DNA of 64,000 nt from Kibdelosporangium aridum. Its GTDB lineage: Bacteria > Actinomycetota > Actinomycetes > Mycobacteriales > Pseudonocardiaceae. Under the pieces are notes generated by a model. It saw only the letters and a list, made by a program, of their open reading frames with translations, was not told the origin of the DNA and did not search any database. Below are positions 1-7,549 of the stretch, in pieces (the first letter of the stretch is position 1; each line of letters starts with the position of its first letter). The stretch is taken from assembly GCF_900176515.1 (NCBI RefSeq), contig NZ_FWXV01000001.1:992001-1056000 (forward strand). Reading direction: 5' to 3'. Made by a program: the position numbers and the translations under genes.

Positions 1-48
1 TTTGTGGTGGCCCGCAAACGTGGCTGGTCCGGAGGAGGTGCTGCCTGA
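1..48 (+). CDS. C-terminal end of an upstream protein, probably DUF58
   Basis: Frame 1 is open from the window edge to a TGA at 46-48 and encodes the last 15 residues, ending in FVVARKRGWSGGGAA. Its stop overlaps the next gene's start as TGATG, which indicates translational coupling. Nothing in this tail identifies a family. The DUF58 call is inferred from the order moxR-DUF58-VWA-fabG-inhA known in related actinobacteria. The next gene's Shine-Dalgarno (GGAGGAGG, about 31-38) lies inside this coding end. Confidence 0.6.
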   Translation, partial: FVVARKRGWSGGGAA

Positions 49-1043
49 TGTTCCTGGGATTGAGTTTCGGCAGGTTCGCCGACGCATGGTGGTTCCTGCT
101 GCTGATCGCGGTCGCCGGGCTGGTCGCCGGATACGTGGTGCTGCAGCGCAGGCGGCGTCGCAACACCATGCGGTTCACCAACCTCGCGTTGCTGGAGAAG
201 GTCGCGCCCAAGCGGGCACGTAAAGCGCGGCACGTTCCGATCGCGCTCCTGCTGGCCGCGCTGACACTGTTCACGATCGCGCTCGCCGGCCCGACGGCCG
301 AGGCGCGCGTGCCGCGCAACCGTGCGACCGTGATGCTGGTGATCGACGTTTCGTTGTCGATGGAGGCGACGGACGTCAAGCCGAACCGGTTGGAGGCCGC
401 CCAGGCCGCGGCGAAGTCGTTCGCGGCCGGCCTGACACCGGGCATCAACCTTGGCCTGATCTCGTTCGCCGGGACAGCGACCGTGCTGGTGTCGCCGACG
501 ACGTCACGCCAGGGCGTGGTGAAGGCGATCGAGACGCTGCGGCTGGCCCAGTCGACCGCGACCGGTGAGGCGATCTTCTCGGCGTTGCAGTCGATCGAGA
601 GCTTCTCTCAGGTCGTCGGCGGCCAGGAAGGCCCACCGCCGGCGCGGATCGTGCTGATGAGTGACGGCAAGCAGACCATCCCGACCGACAACCAGGACGA
701 CCCCCGCGGCATGTTCACCGCGGCGAGGGCCGCGTCCGATGCGAAGATCCCCATTTCGACGATCTCGTTCGGCACGAGCGACGGCACGGTCGACATCGAC
801 GGCAGACGAACGCCTGTGCCGGTCGACGACGAGTCGCTCGAGCAGGTGGCCAAGCTCTCCGGCGGTGAGTTCTTCAAGGCAGCCACCGCTGAGGAAGTGC
901 GCAAGGTCTACGACACTTTGGGTGAACAAATCGGATATGAGATCAAAGACGCCGATGCCAGTCGGCCATGGTTGATACTGGGCACCATCGCGGCGATAAG
1001 CGCCGCGGCCAGCGCGCTGTTCATCGGGCAGCGCCTGCCGTAA
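48..1043 (+). CDS. Membrane-anchored VWA-domain protein (BatA/Rv1481 type)
   Basis: A 331-residue protein. Hydrophobic segments lie near residues 15-33 and 66-82, a VWA domain spans roughly 92-300, and a last hydrophobic segment lies near 312-328. The metal-ion-dependent adhesion site is intact (D100-x-S102-x-S104 in VIDVSLSM). Such proteins sit beside MoxR AAA ATPases and DUF58 proteins and are thought to help assemble or activate envelope complexes; the exact role is unknown. The ATG at 48 overlaps the upstream stop and has a strong GGAGGAGG ribosome site. fabG and inhA lie about 9 kb downstream instead of next door as in mycobacteria. Confidence 0.85.
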   Translation: MFLGLSFGRFADAWWFLLLIAVAGLVAGYVVLQRRRRRNTMRFTNLALLEKVAPKRARKARHVPIALLLAALTLFTIALAGPTAEARVPRNRATVMLVIDVSLSMEATDVKPNRLEAAQAAAKSFAAGLTPGINLGLISFAGTATVLVSPTTSRQGVVKAIETLRLAQSTATGEAIFSALQSIESFSQVVGGQEGPPPARIVLMSDGKQTIPTDNQDDPRGMFTAARAASDAKIPISTISFGTSDGTVDIDGRRTPVPVDDESLEQVAKLSGGEFFKAATAEEVRKVYDTLGEQIGYEIKDADASRPWLILGTIAAISAAASALFIGQRLP

Positions 1044-1067
1044 CCCAGGTGCCCGGGAGGCCTGGCC

Positions 1068-1664
1068 ATGGTCGACGCCAAGGACTGGCGGGAGATGCAC
1101 GAGTGGTCCGCCCAGTTGCTCAAGCGTCAGACCGGCCACGGCGTTGAGGACTGGAACGTCCGGATCAAGGAAACCGGCATCACCTCCCGCGACGAGCTGC
1201 AACAGTGGCTCAAGACCCGCAACATCAACGGTTACGCCCAGCAGCTGCTGATCATGGAACGCTTCGGCTACCCGGACTTCCTGCTCAAGACGGCCGAGGA
1301 ACTGGTGGCTGACCAGTTCGCTGACCGGGAACACCTCCGGCCGGTGTTCAACGAAGTGATCGAGGCGGGGGTGGGCATCGCGCACCAGGGTCTGGTCGAG
1401 GTGCAGGCCCGCAAGACTTTCGTGACACTGCGGACCAAGCGGCGGAAGTTCGCGATGGTCAAGCCGACCACCAGGACCCGGGTCGATCTCGGGCTGCGCA
1501 TCGTGGATCTGTCCGGCGGACATGAGCGGTTCGCTGCTCGGTTGCAGTCAGCCAAAGTGCTCAGGGACGACTCGATGACCCACCGCATTCCGCTGTCCTC
1601 TGTGGAGGACGTGGACGATGAGGTTTGTTACTGGCTCGCGGTGGCTTTCGAGCAGAACACGTGA
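1068..1664 (+). CDS. DUF4287/DUF5655-like protein
   Basis: A 198-residue soluble protein with no signal peptide or membrane segment. The N-terminal part (WSAQLLKRQTGHGVEDWNVRIKE) looks like the DUF4287 helical domain. Residues about 95-150 (HQGLVEVQARKTFVTLRTKRRKFAMV) look like DUF5655, a small alpha/beta domain of unknown biochemical function. The start at 1068 follows a GGGAGG ribosome site and lies 24 nt after the VWA gene, so co-transcription is possible. A strong hairpin follows the stop. Family assignment is from memory. Confidence 0.6.
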   Translation: MVDAKDWREMHEWSAQLLKRQTGHGVEDWNVRIKETGITSRDELQQWLKTRNINGYAQQLLIMERFGYPDFLLKTAEELVADQFADREHLRPVFNEVIEAGVGIAHQGLVEVQARKTFVTLRTKRRKFAMVKPTTRTRVDLGLRIVDLSGGHERFAARLQSAKVLRDDSMTHRIPLSSVEDVDDEVCYWLAVAFEQNT

Positions 1665-1665
1665 G

Positions 1666-1693
1666 AAAGGCCGGCTCCGCCGAGCCGGCCTTT
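1666..1693. terminator. Bidirectional hairpin terminator between convergent genes
   Basis: Perfect 11-bp inverted repeat AAAGGCCGGCT / AGCCGGCCTTT with a 6-nt loop. It begins 2 nt after the 1664 stop and lies 20 nt beyond the stop of the minus-strand GlsB gene. The A- and T-rich ends suit termination in both directions. Confidence 0.75.
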
Positions 1694-1712
1694 CCGTTCA
1701 GGTCCGGAGTTG

Positions 1713-1988
1713 CTATCTGTTCACGCCACGCCTGCCCATCGCGCCCGACACCAGGCCGACGAGGATGATCGCCGCGCCGAGCTGGAACAGCAGCTCGATC
1801 CAGTCGATACCTGCCGTGTCCTGTACGCCGACCCACCGCGCCACCAGGCTGCCGAGGAAGGCGGCGATGATACCGACCACAATGGTCAGCCAGATGGGGA
1901 TGTTCTGCTTGCCGGGCATGATCAGCCTGGCCAGCGCGCCGATGATCAGGCCGATCACAATCGCGCCGATGATCGTTTCAATGGTCAT
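1713..1988 (-). CDS. GlsB/YeaQ/YmgE-family stress-response membrane protein
   Basis: A 91-residue, very hydrophobic protein with about three membrane segments (residues 3-21, 31-52, 64-84) and the glycine-rich pattern IGALARLIMPGKQ typical of the transglycosylase-associated/YeaQ family. These small membrane proteins are often stress-induced; their molecular role is unclear. The ATG at 1988 has an AAAGGAG ribosome site about 8 nt upstream on the minus strand. The minus-strand frame is open much further upstream, but that extension is antisense to nothing coding-like and lacks a start signal. Confidence 0.8.
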   Translation of the reverse strand: MTIETIIGAIVIGLIIGALARLIMPGKQNIPIWLTIVVGIIAAFLGSLVARWVGVQDTAGIDWIELLFQLGAAIILVGLVSGAMGRRGVNR

Positions 1989-2077
1989 CGCACACTCCTT
2001 TTGAGTGCAAGGTGGTGAACCACTTCCTCCTACGGTCCCAGGAGTCCCCATGTTCGGCATCTTGAAACTACAAACCG

Positions 2078-3016
2078 TTATCCGTGCAGGTCGCGGTACA
2101 TGTCGGCGGCCCCGGGGTGCAGCGGGACGCCCGCGGTCGCGATCAGCGTCCGCGCGTCCAGGAACTGCGTGCCGAGCGCTTGCTGGGGAACGAGCTCCGC
2201 AGCCCTTCTGACCAGCACGGACACCACCGCGCCTGCGACTTCGTCGGGCAGCGACGGCGCGCAGACCAGCAGATTGGCCACGCCGATCGTCCGGACATCC
2301 CGCACGTGCTGGTACGCACCGGACGGCACGGCCACAGTCTCGTATACCGGACCGTGTCCTGCTCGTAGCCTTGGCGCGACACCGTCCAGCGGCAATAACA
2401 GTATTCCGATACGACCGTCCAACTCGGCCAGTGCGGGTGTGGGCACGCCACCGGACCAGAGCAACGCGTCGATCCGTCCGTCGGTGAGGCTCGCGACCGC
2501 GTCGGCCAGTGGCAAGCGCTCGATGTGTGGCCGCACGCCCGCTGCCTCGACCAAACGGTCGCCGAACAGGGCCGCGCCGGAACCGGAAGCGCCCAACGAC
2601 ACGGCGCGTCCGGTCAAATCCGCGATTGCGCGCACGGGCCCGTCCTGCCGCACCACGAGTTGCATGTAGTTCTCGTAGACACGGCCGAGCGCCCGCAACG
2701 GCACCTGTGTCGTGAATGGACGGTTCCCGGCCACCGCCGTTTGCGCGGTGTCCGCCAGAACCAGCGCGAGGTCCGCCTGACCGGCCTGAACCATCTCCAC
2801 ATTGGCCTGACTGGCCTGAGTGGTCAGTGCCGAGCACTGCAGACGCGGCTCGGCCGCGGTGATCTGCCCGGCCACGAGCTTGGCGAAGGCGAGGTAGAAG
2901 CCGCCTTCCTCACCCGCCGCGATGGTCAGTGTCCTCGATGGACCGGAGTAGCCGGTGCCGCAGCCGGTGAGCGCTGCGAGGCCGGCGAGCAACACTGATC
3001 GCCTGGTCACGGTCAT
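2078..3016 (-). CDS. TAXI-family solute-binding lipoprotein
   Basis: 312 residues. A twin-arginine-like start (MTVTRRSVLL) and a lipobox ending at C19 (ALTGC) point to an exported, membrane-anchored protein. Residues about 30-310 have the TAXI (TRAP-associated extracytoplasmic immunogenic) fold pattern, including IAAGEEGGFYLAFAKLVA and ADLALVLADTAQTA. TAXI proteins usually feed carboxylates or amino acids to a TRAP permease. No DctQ/DctM permease is present here. The ATG overlaps the histidine-kinase stop (ATGA, 3013-3016), so it is the last gene of a four-gene operon and may act as the sensor's ligand-binding partner. Confidence 0.8.
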   Translation of the reverse strand: MTVTRRSVLLAGLAALTGCGTGYSGPSRTLTIAAGEEGGFYLAFAKLVAGQITAAEPRLQCSALTTQASQANVEMVQAGQADLALVLADTAQTAVAGNRPFTTQVPLRALGRVYENYMQLVVRQDGPVRAIADLTGRAVSLGASGSGAALFGDRLVEAAGVRPHIERLPLADAVASLTDGRIDALLWSGGVPTPALAELDGRIGILLLPLDGVAPRLRAGHGPVYETVAVPSGAYQHVRDVRTIGVANLLVCAPSLPDEVAGAVVSVLVRRAAELVPQQALGTQFLDARTLIATAGVPLHPGAADMYRDLHG

Positions 3017-4380
3017 GTGGACTCCATCGGCAGGGTGACGCGCACGGTGAGGCCGTGTGGTTCGGTGGCTTCGAGCACGATCTCGCCGCCCCGCGCGGTG
3101 ACCAGGCGCTCCGCGATCGCCAGCCCCAGCCCGGTGCCGCGGGTGCTGGCTTGGCTGGAGCGCCAGAACCGCTGGGTCGCCAGTGCGAGATCCTCTTCTG
3201 GCAGACCAGGGCCGTTGTCGGACACCGTGATCGTGCCGTCAGTGCAGCTCAGGGCGACTGAAGCACCCGTGCCCGCGTACTTGACGGCGTTGTCCAGCAA
3301 CACATCCAGGACTTGGCCGAGTTCGGTGTCCGGCATGGCCACGATGAAATGCTCCACATCGGACAACTCGATACCGACGGAAGCCTGGTCGGCGGCCGCG
3401 TGCCACGCGTCGTACCGTTCAACGAGAACGGTCGCCGCGTCGCACGTGTCGGCTGGAGTCTGGCGGTTGGCGACGTTCTCCGCGGTCGCCAGCGCGAGCA
3501 GGCCGTCGAGCAACGACTCCATGCGTTCGACCTCGGCGACACAGCCGTTGTACGTCCGCATTCCGTCCGGCTTCACCTGCCCGGCAAGGGAATCCACGCG
3601 CAGCCGGAGCGCGGCCATCGGGTTGCGCATCTGGTGGGACGCATCCGCGACAAGCCTGCGTTGCTGTTCGGCCGCTTCGGCGACCGCGTCGGACATCCTG
3701 TTGAACGACGAACCCAACGCGCGCAGCTCACGCGGCCCGGCGCTCGCGGGCACGTGCGTGCGTTGCTCACCGGCAGTCAACGCGAGTACGCCACGTTCAA
3801 GCTGCGCCAACGGCCGTAGCACCCACCGCGACACAACCAACGCCAGCAATACGAACAACAACGCGGCGGCCAACGCGCCCAAGACGATGAGCAACCAGTC
3901 ATGAGCGACATCCGCAGCGGCCGCTGTTACCGAAGCCCGCATCACCACTGCACCCGCAACCCGTGTTCCCGCGCCAACGGGCCGAGCCAGCAGAAGGGGA
4001 TCGGACGACCACGGCCGAAGTTGCGGGGGAGCGGGACCAGGTTGGTTGCGCAAGGCTCCGTCGATCAAGGGCAGGACGTCCTCCGCGCGCAGCCCTCCCG
4101 TGGCAACGACTTGGCGTTTGCGCGCGTCTACGACGAGTACGGGTTCGCCGTAGAGCTCGCTGTACGCGCGGATTTCGTTGGACAGTTGGCTGGTGTCGCC
4201 GGTGTCGTCAGCGTGTTGCGCCAGCACAGCGAACCGGTCGAGCTCCGCGGTCCGTGAGATCAGCAACTCCTGCGTGCGGGACGCGGCCGTGCTGCCGAGC
4301 AACGGCCATGCGAAGCCCGCGATCGCTGCCGCGGACATCAGGAGCAGCACCACCAAAAGGCGCGTCCGCATGTCATTCAC
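3013..4380 (-). CDS. Two-component sensor histidine kinase
   Basis: 455 residues. A membrane segment near 7-28, an extracytoplasmic domain of about 130 residues, a second segment near 161-184, then HAMP, HisKA with phospho-accepting H249 (ADASHQMRNPM), and a C-terminal HATPase with N box (LLDNAVKYA), G1 (SDNGPGL) and G2 (GTGLGLAIAERL). It should phosphorylate the adjacent OmpR-type regulator. The GTG at 4380 overlaps that regulator's stop by 8 nt; an ATG at 4371 (MRTRLL) is an equally possible start. The TAXI gene overlaps its 3' end, which suggests the ligand is presented by that lipoprotein. Confidence 0.88.
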   Translation of the reverse strand: MNDMRTRLLVVLLLMSAAAIAGFAWPLLGSTAASRTQELLISRTAELDRFAVLAQHADDTGDTSQLSNEIRAYSELYGEPVLVVDARKRQVVATGGLRAEDVLPLIDGALRNQPGPAPPQLRPWSSDPLLLARPVGAGTRVAGAVVMRASVTAAAADVAHDWLLIVLGALAAALLFVLLALVVSRWVLRPLAQLERGVLALTAGEQRTHVPASAGPRELRALGSSFNRMSDAVAEAAEQQRRLVADASHQMRNPMAALRLRVDSLAGQVKPDGMRTYNGCVAEVERMESLLDGLLALATAENVANRQTPADTCDAATVLVERYDAWHAAADQASVGIELSDVEHFIVAMPDTELGQVLDVLLDNAVKYAGTGASVALSCTDGTITVSDNGPGLPEEDLALATQRFWRSSQASTRGTGLGLAIAERLVTARGGEIVLEATEPHGLTVRVTLPMEST

Positions 4381-5035
4381 CGAGCCGATATCCGAAACCC
4401 CTGATCGTGGTGAGCAGTCCAGGGCGCTTGAGCTTGGCGCGCAACTGGGTCATGTGCACGTCCAGCGAGCGCGAGATGGCCAGGTAGGCGTCGCCCCAGA
4501 CCTCGTCCATCAGCTGCTGGCGGCTGACCGCGGTGCCCCGCCGCCTGGCGAGCACCGCGAGCAGCTCGAATTCCTTTGTCGTCAAGGAGATCTCCTGGTC
4601 GCCGGTGCGTACCCGGCGCGCCGACATGTCGATCTCCACATCGGACACCCGCACGACGCTGGTGTGCGGGGTGCTCGACCGGGCGGCGGCGCGGTGGGTG
4701 ATGGTGTCCATCCGGGCGAGCAGTTCGGCCAACCGCACCGGCTTGACCACGTAGTCGTCCGCGCCGAGCCGTAGGCCACGCACGACCGAACGTTCGTCAC
4801 CGCGTGCGGTGAGCACGAGGACTGGCACGTCCGCGACTTTGCGGAGCATGCGCAGTACCTCGAGCCCGTCCGTGTCCGGCAGGCCGAGGTCGAGCAGGAC
4901 CAGGTCGGCCTCGTGGTGGCGGCTGAGCGCGTCGGCGCCACGGCGGACTCTGGTCGGCACGTGACCGCGTGCGGCCAGCGCCTCGGTCAGCGCGTCGCCG
5001 ACACCGTCGTCATCTTCGACGAGCAACACCCGCAC
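4373..5035 (-). CDS. OmpR-family response regulator
   Basis: 220 residues. A receiver domain with phospho-acceptor D49 (LVLLDLGLPD), an acidic pocket (VEDDD) and conserved Thr/Lys (LTARG, VVKPV), followed by a winged-helix DNA-binding domain (residues about 125-220, ending TIRGFGYRLGE). I chose the GTG at 5033-5035 because the next codons read VRVLLVEDD and an AAGGA lies about 7 nt upstream. The frame stays open through the MFS gene, but that is a GC-rich shadow. The gene starts 11 nt after the transporter stop and probably regulates it. Confidence 0.88.
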   Translation of the reverse strand: MRVLLVEDDDGVGDALTEALAARGHVPTRVRRGADALSRHHEADLVLLDLGLPDTDGLEVLRMLRKVADVPVLVLTARGDERSVVRGLRLGADDYVVKPVRLAELLARMDTITHRAAARSSTPHTSVVRVSDVEIDMSARRVRTGDQEISLTTKEFELLAVLARRRGTAVSRQQLMDEVWGDAYLAISRSLDVHMTQLRAKLKRPGLLTTIRGFGYRLGE

Positions 5036-5046
5036 GGCATTCGTCC

Positions 5047-6351
5047 TTACGTGGTCTTCTCCAGCTCGGAGGACTGGGAGGTCTCCCGCATTGTCCAGTA
5101 CACGATCAGGGAAACCAGGATGCACGCCGAGACGTACCAGTAGAAGAGCGACTCGACGCCAGCCGTCTTCAGGCCCAGCGCGACGTATTCGGCGGTGCCG
5201 CCGAAGATGGCCACGGTGAGCGCGTACGGCAGGCCGACGCCAAGCGCCCTGATCTTGGTCGGGAACAGCTCCGCTTTCACGATCGCGTTGATCGATGTGT
5301 ACCCGGTGACGATCGACAAGCCCACCATCATCAGCAGAAATGCCACGATCGGGTTCTTTGTGCCGGACAGGACCGACAGCAGCGGCACGGTCGCGATCAC
5401 CCCGCCGATGCCGAAGAACAACAGCAGCGGCCGCCGGCCGATCCGGTCGGACAACCGCCCGGCGAGCGGCTGCACTCCCATGAAGATCGCCAGTGCGATG
5501 AAGTTGATCCAGGTGACCGTGCCCTTGTCGATGTGGCTCGTGTTCACCATGAAGTTCTTCAGGTAGGTGCTGTAGGTGTAGAACGCGACCGTGCCGCCGA
5601 GCGTGAGGCCCACGACGATCAGGCATTCCTTGGGGTACTGCAGAAGCACGCGGATCGTGCCGCGCTCGCGCGACTTGGTCTTCTCCTGCCGGTAGCTCTC
5701 GGATTCGTCCATGCCGCGACGCAGCCACATCACCACGATCGCGCCGACCGCGCCGACGGCGAACGCGATCCGCCAGCCCCACGTGGTCAGCTGGTCGTCG
5801 GTGAGCACCTGCTGTAGCACGATCTGCAGGCCCAGCGCGACAAGCTGGCCGGAGATCAGCGTGACGTACTGGAAGCTGGAGTAGAAGCCGCGTTTGTGCG
5901 GAGTGGCCACTTCGGACAGATAGGTTGCCGAGGTGGCGTACTCGCCGCCGACCGAAAGCCCTTGCAGCAACCGGGCGATCAGCAGGATGACCGGTGCGGC
6001 CACGCCGATCGTGCCGTACCCGGGCGTCACCGTGATCAGCAACGACCCCAGCGCCATCATGACCACGCTGAGCGTGAGCGCGTTGCGCCGCCCGAACTGG
6101 TCGGCGAACCGCCCGAGTACGTAACCGCCGATGGGCCGCATCAGGAAGCCGACGGCGAAGATGCCCGCGGTGTTGAGCAGCTGTGCGGTCTGGTCGCCTG
6201 CGGGGAAGAACGCACTGGCGAAGTAGATGCTGAACGCCGTATAGGCATACCAGTCGTACCACTCAATGAGATTGCCGATGGATCCTCGGACGACATTCCC
6301 GATGACCCGGCGCTCATTGACCGGTTTGCGTTCCTGACTGGCTATCGCCAT
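5047..6351 (-). CDS. MHS-family MFS symporter, KgtP-like dicarboxylate permease
   Basis: 434 residues with about 12 membrane segments. The N-terminal signature GNLIEWYDWYAYTAF and the loop motif GRFADQFGRRNAL mark the metabolite:H+ symporter family (alpha-ketoglutarate, shikimate and proline/betaine permeases). QGLSVGGEYATSATYLSE is characteristic of KgtP and relatives. Proton-coupled uptake of an organic acid is likely; the substrate cannot be read from sequence. It is the first gene of the operon leading into the regulator, kinase and TAXI protein, so uptake is probably induced by extracellular carboxylate. Confidence 0.82.
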   Translation of the reverse strand: MAIASQERKPVNERRVIGNVVRGSIGNLIEWYDWYAYTAFSIYFASAFFPAGDQTAQLLNTAGIFAVGFLMRPIGGYVLGRFADQFGRRNALTLSVVMMALGSLLITVTPGYGTIGVAAPVILLIARLLQGLSVGGEYATSATYLSEVATPHKRGFYSSFQYVTLISGQLVALGLQIVLQQVLTDDQLTTWGWRIAFAVGAVGAIVVMWLRRGMDESESYRQEKTKSRERGTIRVLLQYPKECLIVVGLTLGGTVAFYTYSTYLKNFMVNTSHIDKGTVTWINFIALAIFMGVQPLAGRLSDRIGRRPLLLFFGIGGVIATVPLLSVLSGTKNPIVAFLLMMVGLSIVTGYTSINAIVKAELFPTKIRALGVGLPYALTVAIFGGTAEYVALGLKTAGVESLFYWYVSACILVSLIVYWTMRETSQSSELEKTT

Positions 6352-6454
6352 CCGGACCTCCTCGTCACGTGATCCGCCTCACCGTCGGACGCGGACCCCG
6401 TGCGGGGCAATGTGCGAAGGCCAGACCTAACACTCGCTTAAGGCGATAGGCGCC

Positions 6455-7465
6455 CTACCCGGGGATCAGCACCGACGCGTCGGGTTGACGCAGCGTGGCG
6501 AAGGTGCCGACGATCTGCCTGCGGTCCAGGTCCAGGACAGCGACCCGCTGAGTGTCCAATAGGGACACATAGGCGATCGGTTTCGTCGGGTGGAACGAGG
6601 CCGCGGACGGCTGACCGGGCACCGAGACCGTCCAGATCGGGCGCAACCCCGTGCTGATCATCGAGATCGTCTTGTTCGCGAGGTCGGTCACCAGCAGTTG
6701 GTCGTCCGAGACGGTGTACACCCGCAGCGGATCCCCGGCGACCTTCATCTCACCGCGGACGCGCATGGTCCGCGCGTCCACTGCCACGACAGCGGGAGTG
6801 CGCCGCGCACCCACGTACAGGGTGCGTTCGTCGGTGCTCAGGCAGGAGCTTTCGGGGAGTTGCCCTGGCGTGACGAGCACTGGTGCGATGGCGGCGTCGT
6901 AGGGACGCACCAGGCTCACAGTGTGGGAGAGCAGGCCAGTGACGTACGCACGTTGCCCGTCGCGGGTGATGGAGAAAAGATGCGTCTTGATGCCGCCGGT
7001 GTTGACCGCCCGTGACGGTGCGGTGATCGGCGCGTCGAAGCCGATCAGGGTCGCTTTCTCCTCGCTCAGCACGTAAAGCCGGTCCGAGGCGTCCATGCCC
7101 ACGCCGTGGATCCGGTTGAACGGCGCGATCTCGATGGTCCGGACCAGGCTGCGGGCCCGCAGGTCGACGACGAACACCGCCGACGCGCCCGGCCCGACCA
7201 CCGACGAGAACTCCACGCCGTAGTGGCCGACGTACGCGAATTTCCGCTCACGGTCGGCAACGAGCTCATGTGGATAGTCCCCCAGGACAATCTCAGCCAG
7301 GCGTTGTCCGGTGCCGGCGTCGAAGAAGGCCAGCCGTTTGTCGCCTTTCTCCACGACGGCGAGTACGTCGCCGCCGGCAGGGGCCTGCATGGCGGACGGG
7401 AGTGGCAGTCCGGCCACTCCCGCCAGCTTGATCGCGTTACGTCGGGTGATCGTATGGTCAGTCAT
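6455..7465 (-). CDS. Exported YVTN-type beta-propeller protein
   Basis: 336 residues from the ATG at 7465, which has an AAGGAG ribosome site 8 nt upstream. The N-terminus TITRRNAIKLAGVAGLP carries a Tat-like RR motif. The rest consists of repeated 40-45 residue blades (FDAGTGQRLAEIVLGDYPHE, VVAVDARTMRVRGEMKVAGDP, VAVLDLDRRQIVGTFATL) typical of seven-bladed YVTN/lactonase-like propellers. No catalytic residues can be assigned. It is preceded on the same strand by the FtsX permease gene, 84 nt away. Confidence 0.7.
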   Translation of the reverse strand: MTDHTITRRNAIKLAGVAGLPLPSAMQAPAGGDVLAVVEKGDKRLAFFDAGTGQRLAEIVLGDYPHELVADRERKFAYVGHYGVEFSSVVGPGASAVFVVDLRARSLVRTIEIAPFNRIHGVGMDASDRLYVLSEEKATLIGFDAPITAPSRAVNTGGIKTHLFSITRDGQRAYVTGLLSHTVSLVRPYDAAIAPVLVTPGQLPESSCLSTDERTLYVGARRTPAVVAVDARTMRVRGEMKVAGDPLRVYTVSDDQLLVTDLANKTISMISTGLRPIWTVSVPGQPSAASFHPTKPIAYVSLLDTQRVAVLDLDRRQIVGTFATLRQPDASVLIPG

Positions 7466-7549
7466 CCGCTGGCTCCTTGATCCGACATATCCCGTCAGCG
7501 CGATCAGTCCAGTCCAGCAACCGGCCAAGGTCAAGATCTGATCGGCGGT

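Noticed and set aside
1989-2837. N-terminal extension of the GlsB-type protein
   Set aside because: The open frame upstream overlaps the TAXI gene in another frame. The MTIETII start has its own AAAGGAG site and the family is about 90 residues long.
4373-6262. Apparent fusion of a long Arg-rich region to the OmpR-type regulator
   Set aside because: The regulator frame simply stays open through the MFS gene. The real start is the GTG at 5035, with a ribosome site and the VRVLLVEDD start.
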